A stretch of 64,000 nt of DNA from Limnothrix sp. FACHB-406 (GTDB lineage: Bacteria; Cyanobacteriota; Cyanobacteriia; CACIAM-69d), in assembly GCF_014698235.1 (NCBI RefSeq), contig NZ_JACJSP010000001.1:248001-312000 (forward strand), in the 5' to 3' direction. The notes below the pieces were generated by a model. That model saw only the letters and a program-made list of their open reading frames with translations. It was not told the DNA's origin and made no database searches. A program made the translations under genes and the position numbers. Below are positions 18,176-26,900 of this stretch, piece by piece; the stretch's first letter is position 1; each line of letters begins with the position of its first letter.

Positions 18176-18895
18176 CTATCGATAACTCGGCAGGGCATCG
18201 TTAGCAATTTCAAAAAATGCAGGCTGAATCGCGCGGCGGGTTTCCACCAAATCAGAGGCACCTTGATAGAGCAAGCTATCTGATGCATCCAACCAACGTT
18301 GAGGCTTCCCAGAGCGTCCTGCTTCAGGAATCCGCAAGCCATCAACAAGCCAACCAACGGTATCTCTTCTGAGACGGTCTAAGGAACTGCTGTAGGTCAA
18401 TCCCAGATCATGAGCTATTTGGCGATGCACAGCCGCATGGACAGACTCATCACCAGAAATATCGCCCGAGATGATTCCTAAACCCACACCACCAAACATC
18501 CGAAGCAAGGGCAAAATCACAAAGAAAACAGAATTTTCTAATACAAAGGCCTTAACCAGCGGGTGATCAGGATGATTAATCCATTGCTGGTGAATTTGCT
18601 TGGCTGTTTCTTCATCTCTATCTGTCGTTAATTGATAGATTTGAGCGGCCATGCCTAATACTTTGTCGTGCCGTTCCTCGTCCAGAATATTAGAGCGCAG
18701 ACATTCAACTGCTGTTGCTGGAAGTGTCGTTTTACCCAAAGCCTCGTCTAGCCATTCCGCCACTTCTAATTCAAGAATGCGCAGAGCCAGGGCCCGCCCC
18801 AAAACTTGATCTGCCCCCGGCACTGTATTCATTTTTTCGCCACAAGTGGGTGTCCAAGAGCGCTTACGAGCTAATTGTTCAGTGTAAAAGTCCAT
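18176..18895 (-). CDS. nrdB: Ribonucleotide reductase beta (R2-like), tyrosine-less
   Basis: A 239-residue ferritin-like protein, shorter than typical NrdB (about 320-380). Carboxylate/histidine ligands can be assigned: LELE (E42 or E44), E73-x-x-H76 in DEERHD, E120 in VLENS, E150-x-x-H153 in GDESVHAAVH. In NrdB the radical Tyr lies four residues after the first ligand His; here that position is Leu80. The subunit would therefore need a metal-based or other radical initiator, as in class Ic-like or the compact cyanophage-type enzymes. It sits 12 bases downstream of the alpha gene, as expected for a functional pair. A generic ferritin-like oxidase is the alternative, made unlikely by context. 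Confidence 0.75.
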   Translation of the reverse strand: MDFYTEQLARKRSWTPTCGEKMNTVPGADQVLGRALALRILELEVAEWLDEALGKTTLPATAVECLRSNILDEERHDKVLGMAAQIYQLTTDRDEETAKQIHQQWINHPDHPLVKAFVLENSVFFVILPLLRMFGGVGLGIISGDISGDESVHAAVHRQIAHDLGLTYSSSLDRLRRDTVGWLVDGLRIPEAGRSGKPQRWLDASDSLLYQGASDLVETRRAIQPAFFEIANDALPSYR

Positions 18896-18907
18896 CAGAA
18901 GTCCTTT

Positions 18908-20287
18908 CTATTCAGCACAAGCAACACATTCGTCAGCCGCCAGATCGCAAGTGACCTGTTTCTGTTGAATGATGGTTTTATCAAGGGCAACCTGCTGACG
19001 GACTGGTAATCGATAGTAGGTTGTCCAGAGAGCCGATCTCATCCATTGTTCTAGGAAAGCTTGATCAATCACCTGGGTATCCCAAACGTTAAAGGATATC
19101 GAGTGAGCCTGTCCCGTCGCTTCCATACTTTGCTGCCAACAATTGGCCAATCGGAAATAGTCCTCATACCCCACTTCTGAAGCAATTTCTACTCGGGGAT
19201 GATGATCATAGGTTTGAATCCCAAAAACGCCACTGTAGCGATCGACTTCACAGGCGATCGGGGGGCTAATTTCCGGTGTTGTTGTGTAGCCGTCGCGATC
19301 AACATAGCGATAAGCACAGGAAGCCGTTGGCGCAATTGTTAGACTGCGCTCCATTCCCTTTTTTCGGGCCCAAGCCGCAGCACGATCGAACCCTTCAATC
19401 AGACTGCCCACTAATCGATCGGCCTTGGTTTGATTTTTGGTGTGGTCGATCGGCCGCAGGCGCAATTCCCAAGCTTCAACTAACTCATGATAAGTAATCC
19501 CTTCGATCGCCAAAAGCGATGCCAAGCCGATTACCCCCAACCCCACCTGTCGATCGTGTTCGGGCGATCGATAAAGGCCGCTCTCACCCACACCAGTCAC
19601 AGGGTGAATTGCACAGAGCATCTTCATACCATGCTCGAAAGCATCAGGAATATCCTCAATGCAGCACATTCCCAAGTTGACATGCTGCAGCAAACAGGTT
19701 CCCCGTGACGGCAAGAAGATTTCATTGCAAACATTGCCATACAGCAAATTTCCCGCAGCGTCAGTCCGAGCTTTAGAGAGCCACAAACTGCCGGATTGCA
19801 TTTGCTCCATGATGTCATTTAGGTATGGCAATTGCAGCAAATCATCATGGACAATTAGCGTGCGTTTAGCCCAAGGCAAGCGATCAATTGGAATATTAAT
19901 AAAGTCCTGAGCATCGGGGTGATGACTATCCAGATGCAAATTGACCGCTCCGTTTTTAAATCGGCCGCCCCGGCGGATCGTCTCATTCAGAACACTGTAA
20001 ATGCGGGCAAAAGATGTGGGGCCAGAGGCCGTGACATTCGGCGAAACCGTACCAGCGGGCCGCAGCGCTGACAAGTTGATCGCGACACCGGCCCCATAGC
20101 GGAGGGCCTGGCTCGTGAAATGCCAACTGTCTTCGATGCCATCCGGGCCATCCATTCGATCCTGCACAGCCAGAACCGTGCAGCTCACGGGCAATCGCCC
20201 CGCAGGATCATGTAGCCAATGATCCACTCGCCCTGTCACTGCCACGGTGGGATGGTCTGCCAATGCCAAAATTGACTGCTTATTCAT
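18908..20287 (-). CDS. nrdA: Ribonucleotide reductase alpha, compact class I-like
   Basis: About 459 residues from the ATG at 20287, much shorter than E. coli NrdA (about 760) and without an N-terminal ATP cone. Key residues are present: the redox pair C36 (PVSCTVL) and C198 (RGTCLLQHVNLG), the thiyl site N185-x-C187-x-E189 (NVCNEI), the radical-transfer dyad Y424-Y425 (TTYYRLP), and a C-terminal CxxC (ECVACAE). The Tyr-Tyr dyad and the adjacent beta gene argue for class I. The small size recalls the Cyano SP type of enzyme described from cyanophages. It reduces ribonucleoside di- or triphosphates without cobalamin. The genome's ordinary enzyme, if class II, would be elsewhere. Confidence 0.85.
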   Translation of the reverse strand: MNKQSILALADHPTVAVTGRVDHWLHDPAGRLPVSCTVLAVQDRMDGPDGIEDSWHFTSQALRYGAGVAINLSALRPAGTVSPNVTASGPTSFARIYSVLNETIRRGGRFKNGAVNLHLDSHHPDAQDFINIPIDRLPWAKRTLIVHDDLLQLPYLNDIMEQMQSGSLWLSKARTDAAGNLLYGNVCNEIFLPSRGTCLLQHVNLGMCCIEDIPDAFEHGMKMLCAIHPVTGVGESGLYRSPEHDRQVGLGVIGLASLLAIEGITYHELVEAWELRLRPIDHTKNQTKADRLVGSLIEGFDRAAAWARKKGMERSLTIAPTASCAYRYVDRDGYTTTPEISPPIACEVDRYSGVFGIQTYDHHPRVEIASEVGYEDYFRLANCWQQSMEATGQAHSISFNVWDTQVIDQAFLEQWMRSALWTTYYRLPVRQQVALDKTIIQQKQVTCDLAADECVACAE

Positions 20288-20387
20288 AAATGAAAGAGGA
20301 CACAATGAGCTAGCTCATTCATCGAGCTGATAGGCCGAATCAATCATCAACCTTGAAATTTTTGGTGTTAATTCAGCTCCTATCGAG

Positions 20388-20822
20388 TTAAGAAGCCAAA
20401 TTAAACTCTGACCAGCGATCGCACACTTGGCGATAACACTCAGAAGGCGCAATTGCTAGGTTTTGCAGCCAGTCAATCTCAACCTCTTGACCGTGCTTGA
20501 CCAAAATCAAAATTTCTCGATCGGGTGCATAGGTTTTGATTGTGTTCAACAGGCGATCGATTGAACTAACAGGCACAAGGCAAAGGTCAAGATATAAAGC
20601 AGCAAGGTCAAACGGAATATATTGCACAGACCTTGCTGTTACATTCTCAATCCAGCCCAAGCGAGTAGTCACCGTTTCTTTCGCCGCACAAGCCACGATT
20701 CCTCGTCCATGTTTGAGGTAGCCCTGCCATGCAACATAGCCGATATACAGGAAGTTTTCCTGAATAAAAGTAGGTGACTCAACAGTCAGGTCAGGCAACC
20801 TTGAACTAGTGGGATGAATCAT
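20388..20822 (-). CDS. Unknown protein A of the metE-nrd operon
   Basis: A 144-residue protein with no recognised family. It is a paralogue of the operon's last gene (17607-18074): the block ENFLYIGYVAWQGYL-KHGRGIVAC and the C-terminal block with SECYRQVCDRWSEFNL have clear counterparts there. The start overlaps the end of metE by 17 bases, which implies coupled translation. It separates metE from the reductase alpha gene by about 100 bases. The alternating hydrophobic pattern and single-residue Cys conservation suggest a small soluble alpha/beta protein. Possible roles include an accessory of either B12-independent enzyme, but this is inference from location only. Confidence 0.7.
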   Translation of the reverse strand: MIHPTSSRLPDLTVESPTFIQENFLYIGYVAWQGYLKHGRGIVACAAKETVTTRLGWIENVTARSVQYIPFDLAALYLDLCLVPVSSIDRLLNTIKTYAPDREILILVKHGQEVEIDWLQNLAIAPSECYRQVCDRWSEFNLAS

Positions 20823-23055
20823 GAATTTCTTCCCGTAGCTTTTGCGTGGCGAGCACCATATTTTTGAGCGCAGGAAGCACTTCTTCCCACTGGCGAGTTT
20901 TTAGCCCGCAGTCAGGATTAATCCAGGTTTGCTGAACAGGCAAAAGATCAACACCAGTGCGCAACTGTTGGAGAATTTGCTCCACACTAGGAACGCTTGG
21001 GCTGTGGACATCATAGACCCCGTTCCCAACTTGATACTGATATCCAGCATCCGTAATTTCAAAGAGCGTTGCGTTGTTGCTGCGGCTATTTTCAATGGAT
21101 AGAACATCAGCATCTAGACGCTCAATGTGCTCAATAATGTCTCCAAACTCGGAATAGCACATGTGCGTGTGAATCTGGGTTTCAGCCTTCGCGCCACCGG
21201 TGGCTAATCGGAACGAATCCACAGCCCAACTGAGGTACTCATTCCACCGGGCAGATTTCAAGGGCAACCCTTCCCGGAGAGCCGGTTCATCCACTTGCAC
21301 CATGGCAGCTCCGGCGGCTTCCAAATCGGCAACCTCATCTCGTAAAGCCAGCGCAATCTGCATGGCCTGTTCACGGCGCGGGAGGTCAGCTCGGGGAAAT
21401 GACCAATTGATCATTGTGACTGGGCCAGTGAGCATTCCCTTCACTGGCTTGTTTGTCAACGATTGTGCAACTCGGAATTCCCGAACGGTCATGGGTTGCA
21501 AGCGGGACACATCACCATAAATGATGGGTGGGCGCACACAACGACTGCCATAACTCTGCACCCATCCATCCGTTGTGAAGGCAAAGCCCTGGAGTTGCTG
21601 TCCAAAATACTCCACCATGTCAGTCCGCTCAAATTCACCGTGGACTAGCACATCTAGCCCAACTTCCTCTTGGCGCTTGATGCACTCTGCAATCTTGATA
21701 TCGATCGCCTGGTGATAGTCTGTTTGGGAAATTTCTCCCTTTTTGTATCGGAGCCGCAGTTGTCGGATGTCTTGGGTTTGAGGAAAAGAACCGATCGTGG
21801 TGGTGGGCAAGGGAGGGAGTTTGGGTTGCCGATTCAGTCGTTGCTCATAGGGAAGGGAGCGCTGAAAATTCTCTACTTTTAGGGTTTGCAACACGTCGCG
21901 CACCACCGGATTGGGCAAGTTAAAGCGCTTGAATGCCTGCCAACGCAACTCGATCGCCGCTTGCTCATGGGCAATGTCTTGTCCGTTGAGGCCCCTGGCC
22001 AGCAACACCACTTCCGTTAACTTTTGCTCCGCAAAGCTGAGGACATCGCGCAAAGGTTGGGGGAGTTGAGTTTCGCAGGTTGCATCATGGGGAACGAACT
22101 GGAGCGACGCGGAGGGCTGAACGCGCAAATTTGGTGTGATTGCCTGCAATTCCTGAAGCAGTTCCAGCAGTCCCTTGGGTTCAATTGCCCAAACGCTCCG
22201 CCCGTCCACAACACCGGCCCCAAGCACTTTGTCGCGAGGAATGCCATGGGCTTTCACTAAAGACAGATTGTTGCCTCGCGTGAAATCGAGGCTAACTCCA
22301 GCTACCGGGAGCTGCATCACCCAGCTATAGGCATCCCCCAGATCATCAAAGTAGGTCACCAGTTGAATCGGCAGCCCCGCAGTTGCTAGCTGATGGTAGG
22401 TATGTTTAATGGCAGTTTCTAAATCGCCGGCATGACTGGTCACCAAGGCTGGCTCATGGAATTGCACCTCGGTGATTCCCAGAGATTTCAACTGCCCCAG
22501 CAGGTCAAGGTAGAGAGGCAGCAACCGATCCAAATCTGAGTAGAGATCGTTGGAGCGCCGACTGAGGGTGAGCAGCGTGACCGGACTGAGGATCACGGGA
22601 GTCGCCCGATCGCGGAGAATGAGCTGTGCTCGCTTGACCGTTGCCAGAAAATCATCGAAATTGGCCGCGGGAGCAAGATCAGACTCAATTTCGGGCACGA
22701 GATAGTGATAGTTGGTATCAAACCATTTCGTCATTTCGAGGGCAGGAATCCCGTCTTTGCCCCTGGCCATAGCAAAGTACTGATCAATGCCTGTGAACTG
22801 CCGAAACCGAGCGGGAATTAACCCCAGACGCACCGACCAATCTAGAACGTGGTCGTAAAGAGTTTGGTCTCCGACGGCAATTCGATCGACCCCAGCCTTT
22901 AACTGGGTTATCCAAGCGTGGGTTTCCACGGCTTCTACGACCGATCGCAAGGCGCTGATCTCACACTTGCCATACCAAAAAGACTCTAGGGCCTTTTTGA
23001 CTTCACGATTTTTACCCATGCGGGCATAGCCCAAGGTGGCGGTTTGAATAACCAT
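20806..23055 (-). CDS. metE: Cobalamin-independent methionine synthase
   Basis: A 749-residue 5-methyltetrahydropteroyltri-glutamate-homocysteine methyltransferase, full length for MetE. The N-terminal barrel begins TATLGYARMGKNREVKKALE. The C-terminal barrel has TTTIGSFPQTQ, VQVDEPALREGLP, the zinc ligands in HTHMCYSEFGD and the distal Cys in NPDCGLKTR. It methylates homocysteine without B12, using zinc. AGGAG lies about 13 bases before the ATG. A cobalamin riboswitch about 650 bases upstream on the same strand should repress it when B12 is plentiful. It is the first gene of an operon with two unknown paralogues and a ribonucleotide reductase. Confidence 0.97.
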   Translation of the reverse strand: MVIQTATLGYARMGKNREVKKALESFWYGKCEISALRSVVEAVETHAWITQLKAGVDRIAVGDQTLYDHVLDWSVRLGLIPARFRQFTGIDQYFAMARGKDGIPALEMTKWFDTNYHYLVPEIESDLAPAANFDDFLATVKRAQLILRDRATPVILSPVTLLTLSRRSNDLYSDLDRLLPLYLDLLGQLKSLGITEVQFHEPALVTSHAGDLETAIKHTYHQLATAGLPIQLVTYFDDLGDAYSWVMQLPVAGVSLDFTRGNNLSLVKAHGIPRDKVLGAGVVDGRSVWAIEPKGLLELLQELQAITPNLRVQPSASLQFVPHDATCETQLPQPLRDVLSFAEQKLTEVVLLARGLNGQDIAHEQAAIELRWQAFKRFNLPNPVVRDVLQTLKVENFQRSLPYEQRLNRQPKLPPLPTTTIGSFPQTQDIRQLRLRYKKGEISQTDYHQAIDIKIAECIKRQEEVGLDVLVHGEFERTDMVEYFGQQLQGFAFTTDGWVQSYGSRCVRPPIIYGDVSRLQPMTVREFRVAQSLTNKPVKGMLTGPVTMINWSFPRADLPRREQAMQIALALRDEVADLEAAGAAMVQVDEPALREGLPLKSARWNEYLSWAVDSFRLATGGAKAETQIHTHMCYSEFGDIIEHIERLDADVLSIENSRSNNATLFEITDAGYQYQVGNGVYDVHSPSVPSVEQILQQLRTGVDLLPVQQTWINPDCGLKTRQWEEVLPALKNMVLATQKLREEIHDSSH

Positions 23056-23362
23056 GGGAATCGAGGCTCCTGAAATTTTGTGAAATGTTGAGTGACGATG
23101 ACACCGCCATTGAGGGGTGCTCTGTTCGATCGAGCACCCGCTGATCGGCTAGGCAAGTCCGCGCGATGTCAAGGAATGAATGTTGAAACCAAGTCCTGGG
23201 CGACAAACAGACCTAATCCAGCCAAGATGCAGCGAGTGTGGGCATTACTCTGAGGTTGCCTAAGTCTCGCTTTGGGGGCTAGGTTCGCAAGATTGGCGGT
23301 TGTGCCCCTGTGCTGGAGTTTGTCACTGGTGAGAGCGACGAAGGTTGAGTTTGTCGGTCTTT

Positions 23363-23500
23363 TTAGTCCCGCTGACACCAAGTCCCGCTAATTTTGACGG
23401 GGCGATCGGGTTTCTCATAATCTGGAGAAATTCCAAATTGCAACCAGCGATCGGGCAACCTGATAGTCAGTCCCCGGTCATCGTGGTTGGCCCTTGCCAT
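23363..23500 (-). CDS. Possible 45-residue leader peptide gene
   Basis: A short frame in the long leader between the cobalamin riboswitch and metE: ATG at 23498-23500, stop at 23363-23365. It reads MARANHDDRGLTIRLPDRWL and continues QFGISPDYEKPDRPVKIS. The composition is protein-like, but there is no strong ribosome-binding site and no homologue that I recognise. It may be chance coding or a relic. Confidence 0.25.
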   Translation of the reverse strand: MARANHDDRGLTIRLPDRWLQFGISPDYEKPDRPVKISGTWCQRD

Positions 23501-23634
23501 TGGGTAGAAACTGGATTGCCCTAGCGGTCAGCTCTTTGAGGGAATTAGGATCCACGCCCGCCTGGACTTAGAAGTTTGCCGGACAGGAAGGCACGGTCAA
23601 GGTGCTGAGCTGAAATGTTGCGCTGTAAAAGCTT

Positions 23635-23660
23635 GACGACCCAATTTTCTGGGGGTCGTC
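23635..23660 (-). terminator. Hairpin after the cobalamin riboswitch, possible attenuator
   Basis: On the minus strand gacgaccc pairs perfectly with gggtcgtc across a 10-base loop, followed by AAGCTTTTAC. It lies about 55 bases after the riboswitch B12 box, a suitable place for an expression platform. The T-run is short, so termination may be weak. Confidence 0.4.
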
Positions 23661-23711
23661 AGCAAAATGCTGTAGGTTCATCTGTACCTCGCAGATGTGT
23701 GGTGCTTTGTA

Positions 23712-23838
23712 GGATTGAATCGGCGGGCATTCTGACTCGGAGAAACGCTTCTCCTTCACAGCTGCGGGACAGTGCCGGATTTACACCGAACTTTCCCCGT
23801 TACCTCTGGCGGCTGCTCCCCGCTAGAACCGACTCGGT
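23712..23838 (-). ncRNA. Cobalamin (B12) riboswitch
   Basis: On the minus strand the diagnostic core is intact: GGGGAAAGTTCGGTGTAAAT, then CCGGCACTGTCCCGCAGCTG and TGAAGGAGAAGC, then the B12 box GTCAGAATGCCCGCC. The order and spacing match the cobalamin aptamer consensus (GGGAA..GGTGxAAxTCC..CxGxCCCGCxxCTGT..GxCAGxAxxCCxGCC). Adenosyl- or other cobalamins should bind and switch the downstream metE-nrd operon off. It starts about 95 bases after the stop of the CHAT gene and ends about 655 bases before metE, an unusually long leader. Confidence 0.93.
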
Positions 23839-23840
23839 GC

Positions 23841-23846
23841 AGTATA
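23841..23846 (-). promoter_or_regulatory. Probable -10 box for the riboswitch transcript
   Basis: TATACT on the minus strand lies a few bases upstream of the riboswitch's first stem, the expected place for a sigma-70-type -10 hexamer. No clear -35 box is seen 17 bases further upstream (GCTGAA is the best candidate). Confidence 0.4.
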
Positions 23847-23930
23847 GCATCGTTTCCCCAACTTTCAGCGCTGGTGAGATGGGAATTCATCAATGCTCAC
23901 CTTTTGGGCAGGAGTCTATTGGAGACTGAA

Positions 23931-26900
23931 CTATCGGGTGTCGCCAATCAGGGTGAAGGCGGCCCAGTCGATCGGGTCGGGATATTCCTGAATGGTTCTT
24001 AGGGTGGCTTGGCGCAGGGCCGCCGCCTTGTCCATTCCTTGCCCCAGGAATTGATAGAACTGGGTCATCAGGAAGGCGGTGGGTGCGTCGGGCACGGCCC
24101 ATTGGGTGACGATCGCGCTGGGGGTTCCGGCCGCCAGGAGCGATCGGGATAGGCCCACAATCCCATCACCGGAAATTGCCCCCTGGCCAGTGTTGCAGGC
24201 GCTGAGAACGACTAACTGCGCCTTCAAGTCCAGGTTCAGTAGTTCTCGGGCGGTCAGCCAACCATCATCCCCTGGGCTGTTGCTGGGGGCCAGGGCGATC
24301 GCGCTGTCTAGGCCATGTTTCGCATCCAGAATTCCATGGGTGGCCAAGTGGATCAGGCTGGCTTGCTCCATTTGCCCCAGGACGGCGGCTTTGGTGGCTT
24401 GGGATCCCAACAGGGGACGAGCGTTCAACATGTGGGCGATTGATTGGGCTTCGATTTCCGCATTGGGCAGCGGGGCCAATTGCGATCGAGTATTGGATCG
24501 GCTGCTGGGTAGACGCGGCATGGTTGGATTACCCACGATCAAGGGGCGATCGGTCAGGGCTGTTCCTCCCTGGCGCAGGCGCTGGGCCTGGCGTTGGGTG
24601 CGATCGAGCACTTGAATTGAAGGAGCCATGGCCAAACTGTGGCGCTCGATGAGATATCGGCCTTGATCATCTTGCAGGGCAGAAAAGGGCACCAGGAACA
24701 GATCCTGCTGGGGCATCACAATCAATTGATCGCCCGGTTGGGTGGGTAACCATTCGGCGATCGGCTCAATCAACAGGCGATGGAGCTGGCGCAAACCGGG
24801 GGTAATCGATCGCCGGTTGCCGTTCACCGTGGACTGGGCTGATCGGCTGGCGGTGCGTGTTCCCAAAAACAACCGCAACAGGGGAATTTGATCGCGTAGG
24901 GTTTGGCTGTTGGGCAAGGGCACTTGGCGAAAATGCACCTGTCCCGAAGGTTGCACCACCCAAATATTGATGGCTAAGTCGAGGAGCTGGCGTTGGCCCT
25001 CGTGGTCTCGGGTATCCCGCTCGATCGCGTAGGAAATCAGCGTGGCGGACTGCTCGCGGGCCACCCGCTGAATTTGCCCTAGGTCGATCGAGTCCGTCAA
25101 TTCCGATGGATTGGGAGTTGGGGCCGATCGCGCGGCGGATCGATCGCCCCATTGGCTTTCCTCCGCCAACAGTTTCAAGAGGGCTTGGGCCCGACCCCGT
25201 TCATTGGCCAGCAGGGCCTGTTCCGGTTTTTGGGCCGCAATCAACACCGTTTGCAAGGTGCTGTAGGTGGTTTCTTGGGTTTCAAAAATCGCCAGCCGGG
25301 CCCCATCGCTGGTCAGGTTCTCGCGCACCTGTTCCCAAGAGGCGATCGCCCGTTGCAGATAATCCGTGGCCGCGTCAAAGTCTTGGAGTCGATAGTATGT
25401 ATCTCCCAGGTTAGACAGGGCCCGCGCCGTACCGTGGCGATCGCCCAAGGCCTGGGACAGGGCCAGGGCCTTTTGTTGAACCGTGGCCGCAGTTCCATAG
25501 TCCCCTTGGGCATAGTAGGCCAAGCCCAAATTATCGAGGGTGCGGGCGATCGCCGGTTGATCGTTCGCCTGTTCCGCCAGGGCCAAACTGGCCTGATGGG
25601 CTTTCACGGCCGCCTCGTAGCGCGTGGCTTGGTAATCCAGCAGGCCAATTTGGGTGAGGGCGCGGGCTTGGTTGCTCAGATCCTGATGCTGCTGGGCGAT
25701 CGCCAAGGACTGTGCAAAATAGGCGCGGGCTTGCTCCAGGTTTTGTTGATTGGTCGCCATCAGACCCAAGTTATTCAGGATATTGCTTTCCAACGTGGGC
25801 GCAGGGTTCGATCGCAACAGGGCCAAGGCCTGCTCATAATGGGCGATCGCCTCTGGGTATTGACCCAAAGCCCCATAACTACTGCCCAGGTCACTTTCCG
25901 CGATCGCGGCCAACAGGGGCTGATCCGTTGCCAAATCACGACTTTCACGATGGGCCAAAATCGCATCGCCATATTCACCCGCTTGGTAGTGGGCCCGACC
26001 CAACCGCTGCAAGGCCACCACGATCGCCTTGCGATCGCCACTGTTGCGGGCCCGCTCAAGGTCTTTGCGTTGGCAATCTAACCAAACGGTGTTGTCGCAA
26101 AGGGCTGCTTGCAGGGTTTCGGCCCGCAAGGCTTGCAAATTCAACACTTGCCCTGGATCGGTTACTGAGCCGTTGGCGGGGATTCCCGAGGAATTTGTGC
26201 TCTCCAAACCGGGCGATCGAGACCCCAGTAAAGCCGTTTGGTTAATCGCCTGGTTGGTTTGGAAATCCACCACGCCGGCCGAATGGGCCAGGTTCGAGCC
26301 ACCCTCTCCAATTGCACCACTGTTAGGTAAGGGGTTACTGCTCACCGGTAGCCCCGTTGCCAAGGTTCCCACCATCGAGTTGTTGGCCGCATCCGTCACC
26401 CCCGAGGGCGGAACCAAAGGCGCTGCATTGGGAGACTGGCCGGAAGAAGGCGCGATCAATGGCGCGATCGACAAATTCGTGGATGTGGGAACTGCACTGG
26501 TCACAGGGGCCGCATTGCCAGCAACGCCGTTCACCGATGCCGGGTTCGCCGCAAAGGCAGCGGAGGCCAGATTCGCCCGCTGCACGATCGAATCGGAACT
26601 AATGGCCGCGCTTAGGTTATTGCCAATCAGGTTCGTATTCCCAGCATTGGCAGTTCCCGCCACTGGGCTACTCCCCCCCGCGCTCACCGGTTGTTCAGTG
26701 GTGTTGGCCAAGGTGGACTGCACTAACCCATCCACATTGGCGGCCCAAGGAGCCGAAATGGGTGCCTTGCCGGTAGAGAAATGGATTCCTTGATTGGTTG
26801 GTGTCAATAAGCCACCAAAGTTTGCTCCGTCAAGGCTGATGTTGACCGTAGCCACCGTGAATGAAGGGCCAGTGTTCCCGGTATTAGCGGTGTTGGAATT

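Noticed and set aside
18908-20287. Reading the reductase alpha as B12-dependent class II (NrdJ)
   Set aside because: It has the Tyr-Tyr dyad near the C terminus and an adjacent R2-like gene, and it is under a B12 riboswitch with metE, all of which favour class I.
23169-23381. 70-codon frame in the metE leader
   Set aside because: The composition looks random, with no ribosome site and no recognisable family.
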